DNA from: Chryseobacterium gleum
GTDB taxonomy: Bacteria; Bacteroidota; Bacteroidia; Flavobacteriales; BACL11
DNA: 64,000 nt
Reading direction: 5' to 3'
NCBI GenBank assembly: GCA_945865535.1
Contig: CAMBDW010000001.1
Span: forward strand, 113,659 to 177,658
In this document: piece after piece, positions 1 to 8,240 of the stretch
Layout: every line of letters starts with the position of its first letter
How positions within the stretch are numbered: the first letter of the stretch is position 1
Notes under the pieces: model-generated
What the model saw: only the letters and a program-made list of their open reading frames with translations
Database searches by the model: none
What the model was told of the DNA's origin: nothing
Position numbers and translations under genes: made by a program

Positions 1-409
1 CCATGGAAATGTGGTTTTTTCACCAGATGAATCGGAAAATCTACGCACCTATCTTTTAGGGGGTGGCTTCCTACATATAGATGATAATTACGGGATGGAT
101 CCTTTTGTCCGTACAGAAATAAGAAAGGTTTTTCCTGAAACCGATCTAGTGGAACTTCCTTCTAATCATCCTATTTTCCACGGTAAATATGAGTTTCCTG
201 GTGGCTTGCCTAAAATTCACGAACATGATGCCTTACCAGCAAAAGCTTTTGGTATAATAATTGATGGAAGATTGGTATGCTTGTATACTTTTGAATCAGA
301 TATTGGTGATGGTTGGGAAGATGCAGAAGTGCATAATGACAGTGAACAAATCCGGCTAAAAGCCCTGCAAATGGGAGCAAATATCTTAGAATACGCTTTT
401 TCTAATTAA
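1..409 (+). CDS. DUF4159 domain protein, 5'-truncated by window edge
   Basis: The frame is open from the first bases (residues HGN precede the first possible GTG at 11), so the window starts inside the gene and only about the last 135 residues are visible. The text GGGFLHIDDNYGMDPFVR and the run of conserved acidic and aromatic residues are typical of the C-terminal half of DUF4159, a domain of unknown biochemical role common in Bacteroidota and often found near MoxR/DUF58-type gene sets. No catalytic residues can be named. The stop overlaps the stop of the convergent hutH by 4 bases, so the two transcripts must overlap. The family is confident; the function is unknown. Confidence 0.85.
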   Translation, partial: HGNVVFSPDESENLRTYLLGGGFLHIDDNYGMDPFVRTEIRKVFPETDLVELPSNHPIFHGKYEFPGGLPKIHEHDALPAKAFGIIIDGRLVCLYTFESDIGDGWEDAEVHNDSEQIRLKALQMGANILEYAFSN

Positions 410-1908
410 AGAAGTTTCTCATCTACCGATAAATGGTCTAAGAAAGCAATGGAATTTTCTATATCGTTATGCAAAAGCCTGTCGCTGGCTAAAAAAGCAA
501 CCTCATCTCTGTAAATATCCAAAATATTTTCAATAAAATCAGAAGATCTTTTATTTCTAAAAGCCAAAGCTTGAGTAGCAGTTAAAAGTTCAATAGCTAA
601 AATGCTCTGGATATTTTCTACTACTTTAAATAATTTGGTAGCACCATTTGCACCCATACTTACATGATCTTCTTGTCCATTTGATGAAACTATTGAATCC
701 ACTGAGGCTGGAGTACACAATTGCTTGTTCTGGCTCACTATACTAGCTGCTGTATATTGTGGAATCATCAAGCCTGAATTAAGCCCTGGCTCAGCTGCTA
801 GAAATGGGGGCAATCCTCTTTGGCCTGATAAAAGTTGAAAGGTTCTTCTTTCCGAAATAGAACCTAATTCGGCAAGCCCAATGGCCAAATAATCCATAGC
901 CATTGCAAGTGGCTGTCCGTGAAAATTACCTCCTGATATAATTTTATCCTCTTTAACAAAAATGGTAGGATTATCCGTAACTGAATTTATTTCAGTTATA
1001 AAAATGCTTTTAACATGAGTAATAACATTTTTTGTAGCCCCATGCACTTGAGGAATACATCTGAAAGAATAAGGATCCTGCACCTGCTCTTTCTCTGCTT
1101 TTTGAATCTCACTTCCATCTAAGAAATCACGCATATTTTCAGCAGTTTGTAGCTGGCCTTTATGGGGGCGAATGATATGAAGCAACTCCTCAAAACATTC
1201 GTTTCTGCCATCAAAAGCTTCTAAAGAAATAGCCCCAATCATATCAGCCATATAAGAAAGTTTTTGAGCTTTTATCAAACTCCAAACCCCATAAGCACTC
1301 ATAAATTGAGTCCCATTAAGTAGTGCCAAGCCTTCTTTGGATTGCAATTCAATGGCCTCCCAATTATTGGCTTTCATAATGGATTTTGTTGCCACTTCTT
1401 TGCCATCAACCACTACCCTCCCTTGTGCTAAAAGTGGTAAAGACAAATGAGCCAAAGGTGCTAAATCACCACTTGCCCCTAAGCTTCCTTGCTGAAAAAC
1501 TACTGGTAAAATATTTTTATTGAACATTTCTACCAAACGCTCCACAGTTTTTAATTGTACTCCCGAATGTCCAAAAGAGAGTGATTGCACTTTTAAAAGT
1601 AGCATGATTTTAACCACTTCATTGGGCACTTTATCTCCTGTACCACAAGAATGAGAAAGCACTAAGTTTCTTTGCAATTTTCCTAAATCTTTCTTTGATA
1701 TTTTATGATTACAAAGCGAACCAAAACCGGTATTTATACCATAAATTGGAGCTGATGATTTTGCCATTTTATCATCTAAATACTTACGGCAATCTTTGAT
1801 CTTCTTTTTGGCGCTTATACCTAAAACGATAGCCGTATTTTCTTTTATAATTTCACTAATCATTGAAATCGTTAAAGCCTGATCTCCTATTTTAAATGCT
1901 TTAGCCAT
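406..1908 (-). CDS. hutH: Histidine ammonia-lyase (HutH family)
   Basis: A 500-residue aromatic amino acid lyase that would convert L-histidine to trans-urocanate and ammonia in the cytoplasm. The MIO prosthetic group forms from Ala-Ser-Gly at residues 145-147 (context GSLGASGDLAPLAH). Tyr56 lies in YGINTGFG (56-63), the usual catalytic loop. Ser85-His86 match the Ser-His pair of histidine lyases rather than the Phe-Leu or His-Leu of phenylalanine or tyrosine lyases. Length is normal. It follows hisS on the same strand with a 2-base gap, so the two are probably co-transcribed. No hutU, hutI or hutG is present in the window, so a complete histidine degradation pathway is not shown here. Confidence 0.9.
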   Translation of the reverse strand: MAKAFKIGDQALTISMISEIIKENTAIVLGISAKKKIKDCRKYLDDKMAKSSAPIYGINTGFGSLCNHKISKKDLGKLQRNLVLSHSCGTGDKVPNEVVKIMLLLKVQSLSFGHSGVQLKTVERLVEMFNKNILPVVFQQGSLGASGDLAPLAHLSLPLLAQGRVVVDGKEVATKSIMKANNWEAIELQSKEGLALLNGTQFMSAYGVWSLIKAQKLSYMADMIGAISLEAFDGRNECFEELLHIIRPHKGQLQTAENMRDFLDGSEIQKAEKEQVQDPYSFRCIPQVHGATKNVITHVKSIFITEINSVTDNPTIFVKEDKIISGGNFHGQPLAMAMDYLAIGLAELGSISERRTFQLLSGQRGLPPFLAAEPGLNSGLMIPQYTAASIVSQNKQLCTPASVDSIVSSNGQEDHVSMGANGATKLFKVVENIQSILAIELLTATQALAFRNKRSSDFIENILDIYRDEVAFLASDRLLHNDIENSIAFLDHLSVDEKLL

Positions 1909-1910
1909 TT

Positions 1911-3260
1911 TTAAGAAAGTTGCTTGATTAATTCACTAATTTTTAAGCTCGATTGCTCTCCAGTATTCATATCTTTTACCGTTAAAACACCGGATTTCAT
2001 TTCATCTTTACCCACTAAAATTACAAAGAGAACACCTTTGTTATTGGCATAATTCATCTGCTTTTTCATTTTATCTGAACTTGGATATAGTTCTGATCGA
2101 ATGCCACTTGCTCTTAATTGTTGTAATAAGGGCAAGCAATAATTGGCTTCTTCTATTCCAAAGTTGGTAAACATAACTTGAGTCCTAAGCCCAATATCTT
2201 TTGGGAACAAACCCAATTCTTCCATTACTAAATAAATTCTGTCAATCCCAAATGAAATTCCTACTCCTGAGATATCTTTTAATCCAAAATTAGAAGTTAA
2301 ATCATCATACCTTCCCCCTCCTCCAATCGAGCCAATTTGGACATCATTTGCTTTTACTTCCAAAATACAACCTGTATAATAATCAAGCCCTCTGGCTAGA
2401 GTGATATCAAAAACCAAATTAGCCGATTGCAATCCTAATTTTGCAATACTATCCATTACAATTTGCAATTCTTTCAAACCCTTTTTACCAATATCGGATT
2501 TTTGTAAAAGTGAGCTTAAATCGGCAACATTTTTAGTGTTTAAAAAAGTATCTAAAATAGAGAGCGCTTCAGATTTTACCCCTTTTAAGAGTAACTCCTC
2601 TTTTACTTTATTAAGTCCAATTGCACTTAATTTATCCAGTATGATTACAACCGTATCGAATAAATCTGCTGCACCCATAAGCTCAACCATACCACTCAAC
2701 ACTTTTCGGTTGTTGATACAAATAGAAACATTAGGTATTTTAAGTTGAGAAAAAACAGCATCATAAAGCTGCACCAGCTCCACTTCACAAAGCAAAGAAT
2801 CAGTACCAATTACATCTGCATCACATTGAAAGAATTCTCTGTACCTTCCTTTTTGAGGCCGATCGGCACGCCAAACATTTTGCATTTGATAGCGCTTAAA
2901 AGGAAAAGTGAGCTCATTTCTATTTTGAACCACAAAACGGGCAAAAGGAACTGTTAAATCATATCTTAATGCCTTTTCAGAAATCTGTTTTGTTAAATCT
3001 TTTGAACTAGTACCAGCATCTAAATCTGCTTTTGAAAGATAATCTCCAGAGTTTAACACCTTAAAAATCAAACGATCTCCTTCATCCCCATATTTTCCTG
3101 TAAGAGTTTCAATATTCTCCATAGCAGGGGTTTCAATTGGGGCATAGCCATAGCACTCGAAAGCTGTTTTTACAGTTTCAAAAATGTAATTTCTTCTGAA
3201 CATTACATCAGAATTAAAATCACGCATTCCCTTTGGTATGGACGGTTTTGTAGTACTCAT
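1911..3260 (-). CDS. hisS: Histidyl-tRNA synthetase
   Basis: Class II synthetase of 449 residues that charges tRNA-His. Visible motifs: KGMRDF near the N-terminus, motif 2 around 121-145 (RYQMQNVWRADRPQKGRYREF), the histidine-A loop RGLDYYTG at 290-297, GGGGRYDDL at 313-321, motif 3 GVGISFGIDRI at 332-342, and an anticodon-binding domain after about 360. I start it at ATG 3260 (MSTTKPSIPKGMRDF). A longer reading from TTG 3272 would lie on a near-consensus -7 element (GATATTTG, minus strand, 3277-3270), which instead suggests a leader under ten bases. The gene for its substrate tRNA lies about 7.6 kb away at 10857-10931. Confidence 0.96.
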   Translation of the reverse strand: MSTTKPSIPKGMRDFNSDVMFRRNYIFETVKTAFECYGYAPIETPAMENIETLTGKYGDEGDRLIFKVLNSGDYLSKADLDAGTSSKDLTKQISEKALRYDLTVPFARFVVQNRNELTFPFKRYQMQNVWRADRPQKGRYREFFQCDADVIGTDSLLCEVELVQLYDAVFSQLKIPNVSICINNRKVLSGMVELMGAADLFDTVVIILDKLSAIGLNKVKEELLLKGVKSEALSILDTFLNTKNVADLSSLLQKSDIGKKGLKELQIVMDSIAKLGLQSANLVFDITLARGLDYYTGCILEVKANDVQIGSIGGGGRYDDLTSNFGLKDISGVGISFGIDRIYLVMEELGLFPKDIGLRTQVMFTNFGIEEANYCLPLLQQLRASGIRSELYPSSDKMKKQMNYANNKGVLFVILVGKDEMKSGVLTVKDMNTGEQSSLKISELIKQLS

Positions 3261-3302
3261 AATTGTTTGCAAATATCGTAAAATATAATAGATAAAAATT
3301 AT

Positions 3303-3310
3303 TAGCTTTG
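3303..3310 (+). promoter_or_regulatory. -7 promoter element for the SnoaL-like gene
   Basis: TAGCTTTG matches the Bacteroidota -7 consensus TAnnTTTG. It ends 11 bases before the ATG at 3322. No convincing -33 TTG is seen at the usual spacing. Confidence 0.5.
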
Positions 3311-3321
3311 ATGCATCAACT

Positions 3322-3750
3322 ATGACTCAAATCTTTGCTTTTTTACTGCCCCTAATTTTTGCATATACTATGAACCAAAATGCTGAAAGTATTGCTATAA
3401 AATCAATACTCCACAAACAACAAATTGCTTGGAACAGTGGAGATATTGATACTTTTATGCAAGGTTATTGGAATTCAGAAGATCTTGAATTTTCATCAGA
3501 AAATGGAATAACCAAAGGATGGAACAATACCCGTAATAGATACAAAAACGCTTACCCAACGCCAGAAAAAATGGGAAAACTCTACTTTACATTAGCAAAT
3601 GTGAACTTTACCAATGATAGTATCGCAACTTTAAATGGAAAATGGGAACTTAGCCGAAAAAATGACAACCCAAAAGGGAGTTTTAAACTTACCTTTAAAA
3701 AGTTTGACAATAATTGGCTCATTATAAAAGATAGTACCACCAGTGAATAA
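3322..3750 (+). CDS. Exported SnoaL-like/DUF4440 (NTF2 fold) protein
   Basis: A 142-residue protein with a hydrophobic N-terminal signal (residues 1-17) followed by one NTF2-like domain of the DUF4440/SnoaL-like type. The pattern is the usual one: helix containing QQIAWNSGDIDTFMQGYW, then the beta-sheet segment with LNGKWELSRK and a terminal W-x-I-x-D strand (NWLIIKDSTTS). These domains bind small ligands or serve as scaffolds; no substrate can be deduced. Its last codons overlap the GTG start of the prenyltransferase gene by 8 bases, so the two are translationally coupled. Confidence 0.75.
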   Translation: MTQIFAFLLPLIFAYTMNQNAESIAIKSILHKQQIAWNSGDIDTFMQGYWNSEDLEFSSENGITKGWNNTRNRYKNAYPTPEKMGKLYFTLANVNFTNDSIATLNGKWELSRKNDNPKGSFKLTFKKFDNNWLIIKDSTTSE

Positions 3751-4588
3751 ATACCTTTCCTTAATAAAATTCAGCCACACCATTTTTGCAATGCCATTTG
3801 CATTTATTGGTTTTTTCTTAGCAACAAAATCATACAACATGGAATGGATTAAACTCTTATATGTAGTGCTTTGTATGGTATTTGCTCGATCAGCAGCTAT
3901 GGGATTCAATCGCTATATTGATAGAGATATTGATAAAGAAAACGAAAGAACTTCAAAAGTTAGAGAAATACCAAATGGCACAATCACTGCTCAAAATGCC
4001 TTGATTTTTGTTATTATCAACTCTTTGCTATTTATTACAACTACTTACCTAATCAATACGCTCTGCTTTGCTTTATCTCCCATTGCCCTTATTGTAATTT
4101 TAGGCTACAGTTATACCAAACGCTTTACAGCTCTTTGTCACTTCATTTTAGGTTTAGGGCTTGCACTCTCTCCTATTGGTGCATACTTAGCTGTTAGCGG
4201 TGAATTTGAGCTTATCCCTATCTTATTTTCGGCAGCTGTACTTTTTTGGGTAAGTGGTTTTGATATTATTTACTCTTTGCAAGATGAGCAATTTGATAAA
4301 ACCCAAAAATTACATTCTATTCCTGTTTTAATGGGGGAAAAAAATGCATTACAACTTTCTAATGTCTTACACTTAATAAGTATTCTTATTTTATCTTTTG
4401 CAGGGACCTTAGGAGAATTTGGTAAATTGTACTGGCTGGGTTTTTCTATTTTCTGTGGATTGTTAATTTACCAACATACTTTAGTAAAACACAATGATTT
4501 GAGCAAAGTAAATCTGGCATTTTTTACTACAAACGGAATCGCATCAGTAATTTTTGGAACATTTGTTATTTTTGATTTATTATTATAA
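3743..4588 (+). CDS. mqnP: UbiA-family prenyltransferase, MqnP-like (menaquinone branch)
   Basis: A 281-residue integral membrane prenyltransferase with about eight or nine membrane spans. The two Asp-rich motifs that hold Mg-diphosphate are NRYIDRDID at 56-64 and DIIYSLQDEQFD at 174-185. This shorter UbiA subgroup, with KVREIPNG directly after the first motif, is the one annotated as 4-hydroxybenzoate polyprenyltransferase-like or MqnP, which in Bacteroidota would prenylate 1,4-dihydroxy-6-naphthoate in the futalosine route to menaquinone. That assignment is from family knowledge; no other mqn gene is in the window. The GTG start at 3743 overlaps the preceding gene. It converges with the FAD oxidase, with only 4 bases between stops. 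Confidence 0.8.
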   Translation: MNKYLSLIKFSHTIFAMPFAFIGFFLATKSYNMEWIKLLYVVLCMVFARSAAMGFNRYIDRDIDKENERTSKVREIPNGTITAQNALIFVIINSLLFITTTYLINTLCFALSPIALIVILGYSYTKRFTALCHFILGLGLALSPIGAYLAVSGEFELIPILFSAAVLFWVSGFDIIYSLQDEQFDKTQKLHSIPVLMGEKNALQLSNVLHLISILILSFAGTLGEFGKLYWLGFSIFCGLLIYQHTLVKHNDLSKVNLAFFTTNGIASVIFGTFVIFDLLL

Positions 4589-4592
4589 CTAG

Positions 4593-5990
4593 TTAAAATA
4601 TTTTTCCTGGATTTAGTATTTGATTCGGATCAAAAAGTTTTTTAATCCCCTTTTGGATTTCAATATTTTTTTCAGAAAGTACTATATCCATATACTGTTT
4701 TTGGACTAAGCCAATTCCGTGCTCACCACTAATTGTACCTCCTAATTTTTTAGTGAGCTCAAATATCTCTCTAATCCCTAAGGTTAGTTTATTATTCCAA
4801 TCATCATCACTCATATCGCCTTTTATAATATTTACATGCAGATTTCCATCTCCAGCATGTCCATAGCAAACAGATTTAAAACCATATCTATTCCCAATTT
4901 CTTTTACTCCTTTTAAAAGATTTGCTAATTCAGCTCTTGGAACAACTGTATCTTCCTCTTTATAAATCGAATTTGCTTTTACGGCCTCTGCTATTGCTCG
5001 TCTTAATTTCCAAAGTTGTTGTTTTTGATTTTCACTATCAGCTAAAAGTATTTCTCCACAGTCAAATGCCATCATTACTTCTGCAATTTTTTCGCAATCT
5101 TTATATAGTAAATCCATATCATTTCCATCAACTTCCACTAAAAGATGTGCCTTAACCTCATCTGCAATCTGTATGTCAAAATCAGAATATTTAAGAGTCC
5201 AATCAATTGCATCTCTCTCCATAAACTCTAATGCTGATGGGGTAATCCCAGCACGAAAAACTGCAGAGACTGCTTCACAAGCTTTTTCAGATGATAAAAA
5301 AGGAACTAGCATGGTGATGTTATTTGTTGGTAAGGGAATTAATTTGAAAACAATTTTTGTAATAATTGCAAGTGTTCCCTCACTTCCAACCATAAGTTGA
5401 GTTAAATTATAGCCCGTAGAATTTTTAAGTACATTGGCTCCTGTCCAAATGATTTCTCCAGTGGGCAAAACCACTTCTAAATTCAATACATAGTCCTTGG
5501 TAACACCATACTTTAAAGCTTTAGGTCCTCCTGCATTTTCGGCAAGATTTCCACCTAAAAAACAACTTCCTTTACTTGCCGGATCAGGTGGATAGAAAAG
5601 CCCTTTATTCTCTACTGCATCTCTAAATACTTGATTGATAACACCAGGCTGAACTGTTGCTTGTAAATTTCGCTCGTCAATCTCTAAAATTGAATTTAGG
5701 CGTTCTAAACTTAGAGCAACTCCACCTAATATGGGTAAACTTCCTCCACTAAGCCCTGTACGAGCTCCACAAGCAGTTATCGTAATTCTTTTTTGATTGC
5801 AATACTTTGTAATTGCTGAAATCTCTTGTGTAGTTAGTGGTTTAACAACTACTTCTGGGGGGAAAAAAAAATCTTCCGTTTCATCATGACTATACTCCAA
5901 TAATTTTTCCTCATCAGTAAAAACAAAATCAACACCAACAATTTGTTTAAAAACTGCTAAATCATCAATGTTTATTTTCTTGTATTCCAT
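4593..5990 (-). CDS. FAD-linked oxidase, GlcD/lactate dehydrogenase type
   Basis: A 465-residue flavoprotein of the GlcD / D-lactate dehydrogenase family that oxidises a 2-hydroxy acid and passes electrons to an acceptor. The N-terminal PCMH-type FAD domain shows ITACGARTGLSGGS, the diphosphate-binding loop, and PPDPASKGSCFLGGNLAENAGG. The C-terminal FAD-oxidase domain ends with SVCYGHAGDGNLHVNI and GTISGEHGIGL, conserved in the family. The substrate (glycolate, D-lactate or 2-hydroxyglutarate) cannot be chosen by eye. I start at ATG 5990 (MEYKKINIDD). Earlier in-frame starts would run across a -7 element (5996-6003) and add a tail that does not look like this family. Confidence 0.88.
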   Translation of the reverse strand: MEYKKINIDDLAVFKQIVGVDFVFTDEEKLLEYSHDETEDFFFPPEVVVKPLTTQEISAITKYCNQKRITITACGARTGLSGGSLPILGGVALSLERLNSILEIDERNLQATVQPGVINQVFRDAVENKGLFYPPDPASKGSCFLGGNLAENAGGPKALKYGVTKDYVLNLEVVLPTGEIIWTGANVLKNSTGYNLTQLMVGSEGTLAIITKIVFKLIPLPTNNITMLVPFLSSEKACEAVSAVFRAGITPSALEFMERDAIDWTLKYSDFDIQIADEVKAHLLVEVDGNDMDLLYKDCEKIAEVMMAFDCGEILLADSENQKQQLWKLRRAIAEAVKANSIYKEEDTVVPRAELANLLKGVKEIGNRYGFKSVCYGHAGDGNLHVNIIKGDMSDDDWNNKLTLGIREIFELTKKLGGTISGEHGIGLVQKQYMDIVLSEKNIEIQKGIKKLFDPNQILNPGKIF

Positions 5991-5995
5991 AAGCA

Positions 5996-6003
5996 CAAAT
6001 TTA
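5996..6003 (-). promoter_or_regulatory. -7 promoter element for the FAD oxidase gene
   Basis: The minus strand reads TAAATTTG, an exact TAnnTTTG, five bases before the chosen ATG at 5990. It supports the shorter start. The intergenic space to the divergent DPP IV gene is only 52 bases. Confidence 0.5.
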
Positions 6004-6042
6004 ACTAAATTCGCAACTGCTAATTTATACTTACAAATAAAG

Positions 6043-8196
6043 ATGAAAAAATTACTAACACTTTTACTTTGCTTTTTACTTATCACCCCAAGTTTTGCTC
6101 AAAAGCGTGATATTACATTAGAAGATTTATGGAAAAACTACACCTTCTATCCTTCTTATATAGATGGATTTAACTCTATGAATGATGGCGAGCACTATTC
6201 CACAATGGAAAAAACGGATGCTGGACAAGAAATTAATAAATATCAGTTCAAAAATGGAAAAAAAATACGCACTTTATTTAAAAGTACTGACTTTAAAATT
6301 CCAAAAATCACAAATTATACTTTTAGTGATGATGAAAAACAATTATTACTTGAAACAGAAACAGAAAGAATTTATCGTTACTCAAGCAAATCGGTTTATT
6401 ACATCTATAATATTTTTACAGATAAACTTAAAAAACTCACTGATGATAAAGTAATGTATGCTACTTTTTCGCCTCTAGGCGATATGGTTGCTTATGTCTT
6501 AGACAATAATCTGTATATAAAAAATACAAGCAGTGAAGAAGTAACCCAAGTCACGACTGATGGTAAAAAAAATCATATTATCAATGGAGCTTCTGATTGG
6601 GTATATGAAGAAGAGTTTGTACTCATTCGCTCTTTTGAGTGGGCACCAGATGGAGAGCATCTTGCCTATTATAAATTTGACGAAACTAATGTAAAAGAAT
6701 TCTCAATGGATTTATTTAAAGGTGAGCTTTATCCAACACAACAGGTATTTAAATATCCAAAAGCAGGAGAAGATAATTCAGTGGTTAAAATCTATTTCTA
6801 TAACTTAAAAAATCAGAAGAATACTTTTATCTATACTGAAAAGGATTATGAATATTTTCCTAGAATTAAATGGACAAATAATCCAAATGAATTAGTGATT
6901 TTTGGAATGAATCGTCATCAAAATCAATTGGATTTTATAGTTGCTAATGCAACGGATGCTTCCAACAAAGTCTTATTTACAGAAAAAGACAAATACTTCA
7001 TTGATATTCATGATAATCTTACCTTCTTGCCTGAAGGGAATTTTATCTGGACATCAGAAAAAGATGGATTTAATCACATCTATTTAAAAGGTTTTGATGG
7101 CTCTGAATTTCAATTAACCAAAGGAAATTGGGAAGTAACCGATTTTCATGGGTTTAATTCTGATAAAATGGAAATCTATTTCACTTCAACTGAAGATGGA
7201 TCTATTAATCGTTCTCTTTATGTGCAAAGTTTAGAAAATGATGAAAAAAGAAAACTAAGTACTGAAGATGGAACCAACTCAGCCTCTTTTAGCAAAGGAC
7301 TTAAATACTATATGACCTCTCTATCAACAGCTAATTCAGCCCCAAAATTTAACCTTCATAGTGCAGATGGGACTCAACTTAAAGTTTTAGAAGACAATGC
7401 TGAATTTAACACAAAAATGCAAGCATTCAATTTATCAGAAAAAGAATTTTTTACAATTAAAACCCAGGATGCAGAGCTGAATGCCTGGATGATTAAACCA
7501 GCTGATTTTGAGCCAACAAAAAAATATCCACTTTTTATGTTTGTTTATGGTGGTCCAGGATCACAAAAAGTAATCAACTCTTTTGGATGGAATGATTATT
7601 ATTGGCATCAAATGCTCTCTCAAAAAGGATATATTGTAGCTTGTGTCGATAATAGAGGAACAGGAGGAAAAGGAGCTGAATATAAAAAGATGACCTATAA
7701 AGAACTAGGGAAATACGAAACTATAGATCAAATAAATGCTGCAAAATATTTTGCTTCTTTAGATTATATTGATCCCAGCAGAATTGGAATACAGGGCTGG
7801 AGTTATGGAGGATATCTGTCTTCACTTGCCATTACCAAAGGAGCAGATATATTTTCTTTAGCTATAGCAGTGGCTCCCGTTACTAGCTGGCGTTTCTACG
7901 ATAATATCTATACCGAACGATATATGCAAACGCCTAGAGAAAACCCAACAGGATATGATGAAAATTCTCCAATAAACCATGTAGAAAAACTAAAAGGACA
8001 CTATTTATTAATACATGGAAGTGCAGATGACAATGTACATGTCCAAAATACTGCGGAAATGATTTCGGCACTTGTTAAAGCAAATAAGCAGTTTGATTCA
8101 TTCATTTATACTGATAAAAATCATGGAATTTCTGGTGGAAATACACGATTGCATTTATACCAAAAAATGACAGATTTCATTTTAGATAATTTATAA
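6043..8196 (+). CDS. Dipeptidyl peptidase IV (S9B serine peptidase), exported
   Basis: A 717-residue protein with a signal peptide (MKKLLTLLLCFLLITPSFAQ), an eight-bladed DPP IV N-terminal propeller and a C-terminal alpha/beta hydrolase domain. The catalytic Ser587 is in GWSYGGYL, Asp662 in HGSADDNVH and His694 in KNHG. The paired Glu189-Glu190 of DWVYEE, which hold the free N-terminus of the substrate in DPP IV, are present, so release of X-Pro or X-Ala dipeptides from peptides is likely. I start at ATG 6043 because a signal peptide follows directly; a longer frame from 5968 would overlap the divergent promoter region. The following POT transporter suggests export of the enzyme and import of its products. 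Confidence 0.93.
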   Translation: MKKLLTLLLCFLLITPSFAQKRDITLEDLWKNYTFYPSYIDGFNSMNDGEHYSTMEKTDAGQEINKYQFKNGKKIRTLFKSTDFKIPKITNYTFSDDEKQLLLETETERIYRYSSKSVYYIYNIFTDKLKKLTDDKVMYATFSPLGDMVAYVLDNNLYIKNTSSEEVTQVTTDGKKNHIINGASDWVYEEEFVLIRSFEWAPDGEHLAYYKFDETNVKEFSMDLFKGELYPTQQVFKYPKAGEDNSVVKIYFYNLKNQKNTFIYTEKDYEYFPRIKWTNNPNELVIFGMNRHQNQLDFIVANATDASNKVLFTEKDKYFIDIHDNLTFLPEGNFIWTSEKDGFNHIYLKGFDGSEFQLTKGNWEVTDFHGFNSDKMEIYFTSTEDGSINRSLYVQSLENDEKRKLSTEDGTNSASFSKGLKYYMTSLSTANSAPKFNLHSADGTQLKVLEDNAEFNTKMQAFNLSEKEFFTIKTQDAELNAWMIKPADFEPTKKYPLFMFVYGGPGSQKVINSFGWNDYYWHQMLSQKGYIVACVDNRGTGGKGAEYKKMTYKELGKYETIDQINAAKYFASLDYIDPSRIGIQGWSYGGYLSSLAITKGADIFSLAIAVAPVTSWRFYDNIYTERYMQTPRENPTGYDENSPINHVEKLKGHYLLIHGSADDNVHVQNTAEMISALVKANKQFDSFIYTDKNHGISGGNTRLHLYQKMTDFILDNL

Positions 8197-8240
8197 AAGA
8201 ATTTTTGTATTTTCGGCACTTATAAAAAACCTGAAAAAAT

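Noticed and set aside
2401..2957. Open frames antisense to hisS
   Set aside because: No recognisable motif, no promoter element, and hisS is fully conserved on the other strand.
3261..3272. TTG start for hisS four codons upstream
   Set aside because: It falls inside the likely promoter, and the family N-terminus fits ATG 3260.
5991..6086. Longer N-terminus for the FAD oxidase
   Set aside because: The added 32 residues do not resemble the family, cross a -7 element and overlap the divergent DPP IV start.
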